A program made the translations under genes and the position numbers. Below, one piece after another: positions 12,011-23,724 of a stretch of DNA of 64,000 nt. The DNA comes from Cryptomeria japonica. Taxonomy: Eukaryota; Streptophyta; Pinopsida; Cupressales; Cupressaceae. The DNA lies in the NCBI RefSeq assembly GCF_030272615.1, contig NC_081413.1, forward strand, positions 336,903,302 through 336,967,301, read 5' to 3'. Each line of letters begins with the position of its first letter. Positions within the stretch are counted from its first letter, which is position 1. The notes under the pieces are model-generated. The model was not told where the DNA came from. It saw only the letters and a list, made by a program, of their open reading frames with translations, and searched no databases.

Positions 12011-12118
12011 TTCTGCATTTCTGTTGGGATTAAGAGGGAGTGTATTGTACCTTATAATCCTCAACAAAATGGAGTTGCAGAAAGAAAAAACAGAACCATC
12101 ATCAAAGTTGTTAAAGCC

Positions 12119-14248
12119 ATGATGCATGATCAAAATCTACATATCTCATTTTGGGCTAAAGCCTCAAATATAGTTGTGTACATTCAAAACAGATGCCCTC
12201 ATTCAATCCTAGAGAATATAATACCTGAAGAAGCCTTTACAGGAAATAAACCAGATTTAAGCCATCTAAGAATCTTTGGTTGCCACGTGCATATTCACGT
12301 TCCTAAAGAAAAGAGAACCAAACTAGAACCCTCCGGGAAGAAAGACATATTTGTTGGCTACAGTGAAACCACTAACGGATACAGAGTCTATATTCCAGGA
12401 CTAAGATCCATTGAAATCAGTAGAGATGTCAAATTTGAAGAAGATGTTGCTTATAAACTATCTCTAAGTGCAAAAGATGATCTAACTGCAAAATCAGATG
12501 AAAATCCTACAATTGAAAATCAGAGGGAGAATAGCATAGAAAATCATGAACTTCAATCACCTAATTTCGAGAATGCTGAAAATCCTAACAACAAGAAAAG
12601 ACCACTATGGGCAAGAAAGATGATTGAAGAAAATAATGTGGAACCCGATGAAATCTTCAAAGAGAATAAGAAAACAAGAAGTCAATCATGCTATGTTGCC
12701 CTCATGACTGAACTTACAAAATCTGAACCATCAAATGTTGAAGAGGCTTTAACATGTCAAGCTTGGAAAGATGCAATGATTGAGGAATACCAATCTATCT
12801 TAAAAAATGATGTCTGGGACATGTACCTAGACCAAAAGACAAATCAGTTGTCTCATCAAAGTGGTTATTCAAAATCAAATATGCACCAAATGGTAGTATT
12901 GAAAAATACAAATCCAGATTCGTCGCCAGGGGGTTCTCTCAAAAGGATGGAATTGATTACGAAGAGTCATTTGCTCCAATTGCCCGATATACTTCCATAA
13001 GAACCATCATTTCCATTGCAGCTTCCAAAGGGTGGAAGATACACCAAATGGACGTGAAGACCGCATTTTTGAATGGTGTTATTGAGAAAGAAGTATATAT
13101 AGAACAACCTGAAGGCTTTGCTACACATGATAGAAATCTTTGTGTGTAGACTAAAAAAAGCTCTCTACGGCCTTAAGCAAGCTCCCAGGGCATGGTACGG
13201 AAGGATAGATAGTTATTTCTCCAAACTAGGATATTCCAAAAATGAAGCAGACTCTAACATATACTTCAAAATATCAGATGGTGACATGTTAATACTTGTT
13301 CTCTATGTTGATGACTTGTTGATAACAAGAGAAGATCACCTCATTGCAAAATGCAAACAATATCTTGTGGCTGAATTCGATATGAAGGATCTAGGTCTAC
13401 TACACTATTTTGTGGGCCTAGAAGTATGGCAAAAACATAATTACATTTTCCTAAATCAAGGAAAATACACCACTGATATCCTGGCTAGATTTGGTATGAT
13501 AGATTGTAAGCCTCTATCCATTCCAATGGAAACAAATCTTCATAAGCTCAAAAGTGAAGCAGTAGATTCAGAACCTATAGATCCTACATACTATAGACAA
13601 ATTATTGGATCTCTTATGTACCTGGTAAACACTCGCCCTGATATTTGTTACACTACCAATGTGTTAAGTCATTTCATGTGTGAACCTAAGAAGATCCGCC
13701 TAATGGTTGCTAAGCATATTCTGAGATACTTGTGTGGCACTATTGGACTTGGCCTGAAGTATAAAAATGTTGAGATACAACTCCAAGGGTATTCTGATTC
13801 CGACTGGGCAGGAAGTTCCATTGATCATAAAAGTACAATGGGGTATTGCTTTAGTCTTGGATCAGCTATGATATCTTGGTTTAGCATAAAACAGTCAGTT
13901 GTTGCTCAGAGTTCCACTGAAGCCGAATATATGGTTGCCTCCATGGGAGCACGTGAGGCAGTATGGTTAAGAAAATTGCTAGTTGGACTATTTGGGAAGC
14001 CCCTAAACCCCACTGTCATTCATTGTGATAATCAAAGTTGCATCAAACTTTCTATAAATCCAGTTTTTCATAATCGATCCAAGCATATAGAAATCCCATA
14101 CCATTACATAAGAGATATGGTAGACAGAGATGTCATCAAATTGACCTACATCAACACTGAAGAGAAAAGTATTGACATATTCACCAAACCTCTTGCAAAG
14201 TTGAAAGTGGAGTACTTTAGAGGTAAACTTGGTATGACTAAATTATAA
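12119..14248 (+). pseudogene. copia integrase C-terminus, reverse transcriptase and RNase H fossil
   Basis: Integrase C-terminal blocks (FGCHVHIHVPKEKR, GYSETTNGYRVY) are followed by an acidic spacer, the RT start (EEALTCQAWKDAMIEEYQS), the RT palm AFLNGVIEKEVY, CRLKKALYGLKQAPRAWY, catalytic YVDDLL, and an RNase H with SDSDWAG, QSSTEAEY and HCDNQS. The last frame ends at 14248 with the family-typical KPLAKLKVEYFRGKLGM. Parts lie in different frames; the element is broken. Confidence 0.93.
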
Positions 14249-14859
14249 TGGAAATTTCTGATATTAATCTTAATCATATGTAATTGATATATTCATGAAT
14301 ATCTTGAATGCAATATTGCATGTATGTGTTATGTCATGGAAGGTGATGATCTTTCATGTGATGTAAGTGTAAGATCGCTATTATAAGGTGACGACTTTCA
14401 CAATAGCTTGATATGTTATCAAGATTGACTACATTAAGTTGTTGCCCCGGAATGTGCCAGAAATCTTGATACTAAATTTGGTATGATGAGTTATTGAATT
14501 GTTATCATTAAATGATTGTTCTGAAATATGTCAAAAATTATGATAACAATCATATCATGATTGAATACATTAATTTGTTGTCCCATAATGTGTTGGATAT
14601 CATGATACTAAAATTACTTCACCTATGATAATGACAATGTTACAATTGTCACTAGAATCAAGGTTGTAATCTGATAAGACTTCAAGTAGTTGTTGTCCCA
14701 GAGTGTTGGATATCAGATAATCCATATCTCTCTAAGATATGAAGTATTTCACTAGTAAGTGTTACTAAGTGAATGATCATGTCAAATAAATGTGTATATC
14801 TAGAAAGTTGTTCGTTAAAACTTAATTATGAAATTCAATCCTCTTTTGCTAAGAGGGAG
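14249..14859 (+). other. copia 3' untranslated region with degenerate internal repeats and polypurine tract
   Basis: Four imperfect copies of a motif like TTGTTGTCCCAGAATGTG followed by a GATATCATGATACT-like end start near 14439, 14509, 14576 and 14691. The region ends in the polypurine tract AAGAGGGAG (14851-14859) immediately before the 3' LTR. Confidence 0.75.
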
Positions 14860-15091
14860 TGTTAAGGATATAGCTTCATTCAGATTGAAACAAGTAATAT
14901 ATAACAACATTGAATGAAGGGTCATGACTCTACGTGGCATAAGTCATGTAGAAGTCATGCCCCTACGTGGACATGACTCTTCATCCTTTTATTTATAGGC
15001 ATCGACACTTGTTGTGAACTAAAACCAATAACTGTGGCAGTTTCACGAACCAACAAGTTGTCGATATTATCATAGAAGATTAATAGTTAGA

Positions 15092-15158
<67 letters not shown>

Positions 15159-15170
15159 GCGTAAATATTT
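14860..15170 (+). repeat. 3' LTR of the copia element
   Basis: Starts TGTTAAGGATATAGCTTC like the 5' LTR, with an extra stretch near 14927-14960 built from a duplicated GTCATG/CTACGTGG segment. After 15095 an expanded (AT)n run replaces the short one of the 5' LTR; weak similarity continues to about 15170. Confidence 0.88.
15095..15158. repeat. (AT)n microsatellite inside the 3' LTR
   Basis: About 30 TA units at the place where the 5' LTR has only a few. Confidence 0.9.
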
Positions 15171-15224
15171 TTATTGCGTATTAAGTTTATATTTTTTTAT
15201 GCCTTGTTTTTTGTTGTTTGGGGG

Positions 15225-15400
15225 TGACATTGGCACCCACGGCGGTGGGGTATTTTGCCACCTACCGTGGGTACCCACGATGGTGGGAACCCCCACTCAC
15301 CATGGCACCCACAATGGTGGGAAGCCCACTCGTTGTGGGCTTAACCAGGGTGGTGGGATCTCCACCACCACCGTGGGGGTCCACGGTGGAGAAACCTCCC
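15225..15400. repeat. GC-rich cluster of CCCACGGTGG-like inverted motifs
   Basis: Around ten short CCCAC/GTGGG elements lie within 175 bp, including a perfect palindrome CGTGGGTACCCACG near 15268 and a hairpin AGCCCAC...GTGGGCT near 15321. It stands out sharply from AT-rich flanks. The overlapping open frames (15199-15435, 15218-15442) are not taken as genes. Confidence 0.7.
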
Positions 15401-17523
15401 ATACACACATGGGATTTTTATTGCCTGCAGCTTAAGTATTAAAAACAGTATGTTAATTTAATAAAAAGGTTTGTTTATATTGAAATTTTATGTTGTTCGA
15501 ATATATATATATATATATATCATTTCATTATTGTATAAATGTAAAAAGATTTGTTTATGTATATTGATTTTGGTTGATTATTTAGATTAATATTTATATA
15601 TGTTCATAATTTGGAAAAGGTAGATTATTTTGTTAAGATAGTATAATGGCAAATAGTTATATTTTGGGATAAATATAGCTAGGTTTGATAAAGGTAGATT
15701 ATAAATAATTAAATTAGGTATATTTAGATTAGATTCGAGTATAGAGTTATATTTTGTGATTAAATATACGAATGTTGTTAAATATAGATATATTTGGAAA
15801 TTGGTTATATTTGTGAGAAGAGAAAATGTATTTAGATTTATCCATATGTCATTTCATATAATTAATCAATCATATTGTTAAGTTTGGTTTAGGATTATAT
15901 ATATGTTCTCATATGAACTTGGCAATCTTCACATAATTTGTTGTTGATCAAATATATAATGATAGCAATTGTAGGTATGAATTACTTTTTCTTCAATGTT
16001 TGAGTAATAGAAAGTCAGTATCATTGTACAAATTAATAGGAATAAAATAAGTTATGATGATTTTAAATTTGGGTTATTGGAAAATTAATGTTAATTTGTA
16101 TTAATGGATGTATAGAAGACAATTATGGACTTTTTGGTGATATGTTAAGATTGGATTCTTCTATGTTTGACATTATGAGACCCTGTAATTGGTTTGATTC
16201 TTGCACATTATTGTTGGATACTCGGTTATGTCATTAAATGTTTTTGGTTCCAGAGGCTAAGGTCAATGTTTGAGTTCTCTATTGTGTATGGTTAATCTTC
16301 GTCTTTAATGTGATGTGTTTGGTGTCCTGAATGTCTTCTATGCTAGTCAATTATTTTGTGTTGCATTGAACCTCCTTGTGTGAAATCATATTCTAGCAAG
16401 TTAGTCAACCTTGCTATGGTAAAGGAGTCTAGACTCTTGGTGTTCTGGTTGTCTTAGACCTTGTGTTGAATTTTGGATTCCTAGGTACAAGTCAAGGGGG
16501 AGTGGCTTTCATTGGGGGTTGAGACCCAAAGTGGTCGCCAGGGTAACTCAATGAGAGTTTTGTAAACAAGTGGTAATTTATAATAATGAACTAGGGAGGG
16601 TAGCTAGTTCACATTAATAAAAATTAAATTGTTGCCTCTCTTATGCTCGGGTGCTTGTTTAGGACTGAGGTAAATAGAAAAGGCCTGGAATGGTGTCCAC
16701 CAATCTTGTCTCTTTGAAAGGTTAATACGGTCCACTAGTGTTTTTATGGGGGTTGGGGGTCGAGAGAGGTCACCAAGGTAACCCAGGAAGGGGGTCAAGG
16801 CCTAGTGAAGACTCGTCAGGGTAACTCATGACAACCTAGTGATGACACTCTTCCCTATTGCATAGGTAGTGGTCACTCTTAGTTTTATTCTTTTGTGGAT
16901 TGCTTGGACCTCTGGAAGTTGGTTGATTTTACTGTCGAGTTCTTGTGTTTATAGCCTTGTGAGTCTCTTGTGATTGTAGATTTGTGAGCCTCGCGAGAGT
17001 CATCTGTATCATCTTGTACTTCCTTTTGTCTCTTGGGTCTGGCTAATACCTCCTAGCACGGGGGGTGGAGTGCTATTCGCACCCATTGGGTTTTGGTTCG
17101 ACCTGCAACCTGTTCATGATGGGTCGTGAGGAGATTGAAGGCTTGCTTGTGTACCAGATTTATGTATTCACTTCTTTGTTGTAGTCATGGAGATTATATC
17201 CTTACGGATACCTTGTAATGTAATTGATGATCATATGTATATTATCATGGCAATGTATTATGTATCATGATCCTTGTAAGACAGTGTTTTCTTGTGTTAT
17301 GGTATTTCATTTGTCTTTGTACGTATGGTCGTTGTTATCCTTGAGTAACATCGTTGTGGGGCCTTGAGGACTTTTTCTAGTTAGTATTTGTGCATCTTTT
17401 CCTTATCATGATGTTCCTAGCAACTCAATGCAATTGTATGGTTTATCCATTATAAAAAAAAAATGTTCGTATTTTCTTTAGTTATTTGTTTTAGTCCTCT
17501 GGGCCTTATAGCAGGGTGTTACA
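15401..17523 (+). mobile_element. LTR-like non-coding DNA ending in GGGTGTTACA
   Basis: There is no coding signal. The last 500 bases (CTCCTAGCACGGGGGGTGGAGTG near 17050, then GCAGGGTGTTACA at 17511-17523) have the look of a plant gypsy LTR 3' end. Two similar phrases (GCCAGGGTAACTCA near 16538 and CGTCAGGGTAACTCATGAC near 16812) recur within it. The left end is not identified. Confidence 0.4.
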
Positions 17524-20500
17524 TTAAACATACATTCAAAAAAGAAATGGATAATTTAGAAGTATTGAGTGGGTCCGCTTAGTAATCCATGCATTTCCTT
17601 TGTTGTTATGAAAAGATATGTTGCAAAAATATTTGCAAGGATTTTATAGTCATTTGGTTGGCCACCTAAAAAATACACATCAAGAAATTCACACCATATA
17701 CATAGAGACACTCATAAAATTTGATTTTTTCAATTAATCATTTAATCCAATAAGATTACAAGTGTTTATCTTGTGGTTGGTAGATTTTGAAATTGAATTA
17801 ATGGCCTCTAGGAATGGCAAGAGAGTAGGTTAAAGATGGATTTTGAACATTCTTGCACCTTGCAAGCACTTTCTACTTGTCAAGATGAAGCTTTGTGGGA
17901 TTCTAGAGGCAACTAACATTTGAAGGGTTTTTCTACCGAATCGATCTTGCAAGGAAATCCAACTGGACTTTCTAACTTCTCAATATTTTAGTGTCTGGTT
18001 CAATTAAAAAAGTTTTGATGATGAAATTGGTAAAAGGATGGAATGATTTCATCATGGATTGAGAGTACTCAAGATGAGATGATGCTATAATGACATCAGT
18101 ATGGTGGGATCATGTTAGGAAAAAGACATGATGACATCACCAAAGTATACCTTGCAAGAAAATGCAACTTAACTAGCTTTACGAGAAGTCCAACTAAATC
18201 ATGAAAGAATTCTACTTTTAAAAAGTTCAATTCAATTGACTAGACAATCTTCACAAAAAGGATTGATGATGTAATGATGATGGAATAATGATGTCACAAT
18301 GATAAAACTTGTAAAAATTTCAAAGTGAACTAGACTTAACTTTAGATATTAAGGATTGTGTTTAGGTTGACCTCAAACTTTTACAACACTTTTTTTCTTT
18401 CCACAATTATTCATTTCACTAAGAACCAATAATCAATGCCTCCAACACACAACGATTTTCAAAGTGGATTTCATAGTTACCACGAAGAAATATGACAACA
18501 CATTCTACAAAGAACCAATTTTTTCTTCTCCAATCCTACTAACCAAGCTTGCCTTGCACATGTGACCTAGATATCAATATTTTTTCATAATACTAAATGC
18601 ATTTACCAAGTTCACCAACTGCTAAATGCACTAAACCATGCACCCCTTTAATATTAAATGCATTTGGAATATTACACGTAACAACCCTCTAAGAAATAAG
18701 GAACTTTTACTATAGATTATAAAAAATGTCACTCTCACTAAGAAATCAAAACATATTTCTCCCTTCGTAGTGTCTAGACTATTATTACTGGTTACTTGTG
18801 GTTCCTGCTACAATTGTGCCCAGGTCGAGTGTGGTATCGCTTGGCATGGAGGATGTGATGGCTGCTGAGAGCGTTGACCCTATCCCTATGGATGGGTCTG
18901 GGTCTAGATTAGGGCAGGCAGGCTTGCAATTTGACGGTCACCCCTACCTGTCATATGAATTTTTTATGACAGTTTAGTCATTTCAATGTCTTTCATTTGA
19001 CATTTTAAGAAAAATATTAATTGTCAAAAAATATAAGTGTAGAAGATTGAAGCCACACCAAAATGCAATGCACATTTTTCTTGTGAAGAAATGAAAATCA
19101 TTGTCTTAATGAGAAAATAATGATAAATTAGTAATATATGCAAAAAACTTAAATTTATGAAATAAGTTTCTAAATTAATACACTAATATATTATATATTA
19201 ACATTAAATGATAATCAATTAATAATTACTAATTTAGTAATAATAAATATGAAAATTTTAAAATTATATATATTATGACAAGTTTCTATAACAATCTTAT
19301 TAAATACATTTAAAAAATTAAATTGACTAAGTTTCTAAATTCATATATAAAAAATAGAATATATTGTAAAAATTCATATTAAAATATTTTATCAATTATA
19401 TTCTATCATTTCAATTATGACGAGTTTCTAAATTCATATGAAAAAATAGAACTATTCTAAAAAAAACTTATTAAAATAATATAAAATTAGAAACAACTAC
19501 ATCCTTTCATTTCAAAATATTCTAAATAAATTTATATTTTTATAATAAACATTCTAAACTAATACATATCAATATTATAAATTATAATATTCTATGATAT
19601 ATATTACCTACTATATTTTTTTACGGTTTATTTATAATTTGAAGTGTCATCTATACGATTTTAGAAAAAAATAGCATGTCAATGGATACATTCAACTAAT
19701 TTTTTAAGTTGTCAAATACGGGTCAAAAGTGAAAAAACTGGCATTTAGCCTATCAAATTCCAAGCCTGAGGGCAGGATGTTGCAGATCATGGTCCTAAGG
19801 CTTGTCTAGGCCCTCTCTTGGGATCCTCCTCTGCTATGAACCGTAGCTATGTCCATGTTGCTCAGTCTAGTCTTGGTTCTACGCACCCCCAACACACATT
19901 TTGGCCCCTTTCCTGTGTCAAATCCTCTACAATCATTTTATCTTGTGCAAAATCTAGTGAAGACAAAGTTTTCTTCTGGAGTTATGGACTGGTGCATCAA
20001 CTCCCCTCTCTCTGGCCTACTCCTTCATACTTGCGCAGCTAGGTTCAAACCTCTTGGAAGCCTTTGGTTTTTAAGAAAGATCAAACGATTTCCTTGTTCC
20101 AAATGTTTTCTCATTGTTGAGTTTGTCATTTGAGGACCAAAATATAGTGCTGGGATTTTATTGGTCCTTGTGAGAGTTCTCTTTCCATCAAATTTTGGAC
20201 TCTCTCTTTTAATCCCCTCACCAAACCACTATTTGTACATCCAATTTAGGTCAGAATGCCTAACCTTCCTCTTCAATTTTAAAAGGATTCATGTTATGAA
20301 GACATCGACAACTCTATTGGTCATTTTTTGAATGCTAATGATTTTACTTTTCAATTGGGACACCCCACCTTTTGTCGCCTCGTTGATCTTAATATCTCCA
20401 AACCTCTTCATAGGGAAGTGGTTTTGTTGATACAAACTAAATTAGTAGTGATGAATTATAATGTTAAAAATAGTTCAAGATCAAGATGGTGTGACATTGA

Positions 20501-21715
20501 ACAAAGGAGAAGGCACTCAATAAAATATTATGTTTTATGACAAGTGCCTTAATCAAGATCAATCTTGATACCAATACCAAGGTTGTTCTCTTTGACATTA
20601 GCACAAAATTGCCTTGAGTTAATAACTTGTGTTGAAGATGGGTACACCACCAATTGAGATTGAAGTTCTAAGCGAAGTTGCCCTAAATGAGATAATGTAC
20701 TATCTTAAAAAAAATTAATAAAAATATAACTCTATACTTGCAAGTCTTATGCAATTTATTGTTACATGAATTATCTCATCTTAATTTTTTTTAATAAAAA
20801 ATTTCACCTTTGTCCTTGCAAGTCTTATGCATTTTATTTTTGCATGTTCACTGCATTCCAAAACAAGATTCAGTGCAATACTTTCAATGTTCCACATGGA
20901 CAACCATTGATTAAGGTGTGTGGTTTAAAACTTGTGGCACTTGTTATTTGATCATTTCTCTAGGTTTCCCTTACCATTTTGAATGTCTCCCTTTGTTGTG
21001 GCATTATTTTTCATCTTCTTTCCACATGTGGGACAAACTATCGTGAGATATTTTAGGTTTGTTCATTTTGACATTTTATTATCTAGAATAGAAAATTATC
21101 TTACATAATAGTTAACGTCCACCTTCCCAAAAATCACTCACCTATATGTCAAGATTATGTTTTCATTGTTTATGTTCTTTCAATCCTTTCATTTTCATAG
21201 AACAAACCAATAAAAAACTCATCTCTTGAGTTCTCCCCAAATAATTTTAATTGTGAATATCTAAATAAAGATTCCATTTGAAGATCACATTCACTACTCT
21301 ATTATTACAATTAACAAATTTGTATTTTGTGTTTTTTTCAATTTCATAATAAAACAAAATCCTTCCACTCTTTTAAGTGTTTTAACCACTATACTATGCT
21401 CTTTGCACTTTTTTACAATCACCATTATTTTCAATCTCAATTGTTTCTAGATTGCAACATCAAACATGAAACAATAAGCTCGAGTAAGGAAAAGAGATGG
21501 GGTCCCAAATTTCAGATTAGATGCACTTTCTCTATTCACATTTAGTCATTTTTCTCTTACATAATATTATACAATAGGCCATCGGATTAATATGTCATTA
21601 TTAACCGTAACCTTCTGGGCATTGTCTCTAAAAAAATTTCTTTCCCTCGTTGACTTAATTGAGCACTCATTCACATCTAAATCTGGCATGATTTAGAAGC
21701 TTTTATTATTACCAA
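17524..21715. other. Unrecognised, mostly AT-rich DNA
   Basis: 18960-19740 is very AT-rich. Short GC-normal islands at 18830-18960 and 19790-20150 have brief open frames without motifs and could be old LINE or gene debris. A recurring ATGATGACATCA-like phrase appears at 18040-18300. Nothing here supports a gene. Confidence 0.4.
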
Positions 21716-21932
21716 CACCAAAAGTAACATCTTCCATTATCCCTTCTTTTAGGCTTTCTCACTTTATTGACACCAAAAGTAACATCTTCCATTATCCCTT
21801 CTTTTAGGCTTTCTCACTTTATTGACACCAAAAGTAACATCTTCCATTATCCCTTCTTTTAGGCTTTCTCACTTTATTGACACCAAAAGTAACACCTTCC
21901 ATTATCCCTTCTATTAGGCTATCTCACTTTAT
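21716..21932. repeat. 55-bp tandem repeat, four copies
   Basis: CACCAAAAGTAACATCTTCC begins units at 21716, 21771, 21826 and 21881, an exact period of 55. The first three units are virtually identical and the fourth has a few changes, indicating recent expansion. Confidence 0.95.
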
Positions 21933-22436
21933 GCAACTAGCAATGTACGATTATCTTACCTAGTCCTTTTCCTAGTGATAATAGAAATTTAGTTAGTTTT
22001 GTTTGCTCGAAACATTTATTTGTCCAAATTCTTTGGAATTTTCTATTTGAAATAAAATTGGAGCTAAAATTCAACAAAACTATTTGAATTTTAGCTTTTG
22101 GAAGCCAGGTCTTTTCCTATCACTATAACCTAATCATCAAAATGTAAAATATAATTGCACACAACTCTTCTTGGCCATCATAAAAAAGTAACTTATGCCT
22201 AGAGTAATGTTTCACACGCAATAATGAACAATTATTACAAAAAGTAAATCCTCTTCAAAGAAAAACTTTAACATCAATTCCACCTACTTCTAGAGGATAA
22301 AGTTTGGCACATCTTTAAATTTTGGTTTCTACCATATAGCTGTCACAAGATGTTTACAAGTATCATTTGATTTTGCATTAAGTAGGAAGAATGCAAACCT
22401 CAAATTCTCCCTAATTACAGGAAATTGGAAACCCTG
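21933..22436. other. Unrecognised non-coding DNA
   Basis: AT-rich with no open frame of note, between two tandem repeats. Confidence 0.4.
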
Positions 22437-23205
22437 AAATCTAGATCGCAATTGTAGAAATGATTGCCGACTATGCCCATGGCGAAAGGCATAGAGTTAA
22501 AAAAATCTGCCATATCATTGAAAACAAGTATTTGATTTCAAATTAGTAAGATCTCTCAATAAACAATATTTATCCATTTCAGTGGCTTATCCAATCATAA
22601 AGGCTCGCTTGGAATGTGCGTTGGTTTGGCAACAGGTAATGGGAGAGAAACAATTCTAGTATACAACTTCTTGTTCAATTAAATACAATGATAAGATGTT
22701 TCCATTTTTTTATCAAAACTGAGTTGATTATAGTTCAATTTGGCATCTTCATCCTTACGTGAAGATGTGTGATTCGCATTATGAATATGGGGGGTTCCAT
22801 ACTGCCACCTGAAAAGGAGGACAAGAAATCCAAATCGTAATTATAGAAATCATTGCCAACCGTGCCCATGGCCAATGCGATAGAATTAAAAAATTCTGCC
22901 AAATCATTGAAAACAAGTATTTGATTTCAAATTATTAAGACCTCTCAATAAACAATATATATCCATCTCAGTGGCTTATCCAATCATAAAAGCCTTGCTT
23001 GGAGTGCCTTGGTTTGGCAACAGGTAATGGGAGAGAAACAATTCTAGCATACATCTTCTTCTTCAATTTAATACAATGATAAGATGTTTCCATTTCTATC
23101 AAAACTGAGTCGGTTATGGTTCAATTTGACATCTCCACCCTTGTGTGAAGATGTGCGATTCACTATGGGGGTTCCAAACTGCCACCTGAAAAGAAAGACA
23201 CTTAA
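22437..23205. repeat. 389-bp tandem duplication downstream of POLLUX
   Basis: Two copies (22437-22828 and 22829-23205) share long identical stretches, such as ATTGAAAACAAGTATTTGAT at 22517 and 22906 and GGCAACAGGTAATGGGAG in each, and both end in CTGCCACCTGAAAAG. Divergence is roughly 10 percent. It begins about 300 bases 3' of the POLLUX stop codon and could lie in the 3' UTR or just beyond it. Confidence 0.9.
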
Positions 23206-23508
23206 CTCTGCCTTCTAGATTCCCAGGCCAATGTAAGAATATCAATTAATAGAAGCAAAGAGCCTATTCAATGACAACAACCAAGAATACCTTGGATGAG
23301 ATATCTGTAACGTTGAAATCCTGGATAAAGCTTTGGCCAGCAGAAAATCTGAAGTTTGAATGCGTGAAAAGCCTTTTTCAGGTGAGATGTATTGATGACT
23401 AGATCTATGGAGTACCTCATGAGGATAATATTCAACTAGTCCATCAAAAGATTAAATGGTTGGTTGTTTGCTTTGAGTGCCTGATCATATAGCTTTAATT
23501 TGGCAAAT

Positions 23509-23724
23509 TCATTCCTGAGAAATGACAATGAAGACATCCCCTAGTGACCACTTTTGTCCTGTACCTTTATCTGGTGGGTTGATGACTGCACGTTCAGCAG
23601 AAGCCAAACGATAACCTATCACAACTTCCTTTCTTTGCCGACCACGAAGCATAATTTCATAAAAATTCAGCTCTTCTTGATCATAGATATAAAACTCTGC
23701 AGGTCTTATGTACAATTCATTGCC
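23509..23724 (-). CDS. POLLUX: POLLUX terminal exon
   Basis: 216 bp, 71 codons plus TGA: begins GNELYIRPAEF, ends FIVISQE. Acceptor GAAAACAG. The length and ending match other POLLUX C-termini. Confidence 0.95.
   Translation of the reverse strand, partial: GNELYIRPAEFYIYDQEELNFYEIMLRGRQRKEVVIGYRLASAERAVINPPDKGTGQKWSLGDVFIVISQE

Larger units (their letters stand above)
10352..15170 (+). mobile_element. Ty1/copia retrotransposon fossil, both LTRs recognisable
   Basis: Order: 5' LTR 10352-10669, primer-binding site, gag, protease, integrase, reverse transcriptase, RNase H, polypurine tract and a 3' LTR from 14860. Copia order (integrase before RT) is clear. Landmarks: SGASRHITG protease site near 11195, DLCGPMS at the start of the integrase core near 11770, SDNGGEY near 11975, AFLNGVIEKEVY near 13065, YVDDLL near 13305 and the RNase-H motif SDSDWAG near 13795. 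The pol end is at 14248. The element is broken in several places (of the order of five). The LTRs are about 95 percent alike by eye apart from an indel, implying a moderately old insertion. The 3' LTR grades into an (AT)n tract, so the right boundary is approximate. Confidence 0.93.

Noticed and set aside
21716-21932. Possible CRISPR-like array
   Set aside because: Adjacent identical units without variable spacers in a plant genome; it is a plain tandem repeat.
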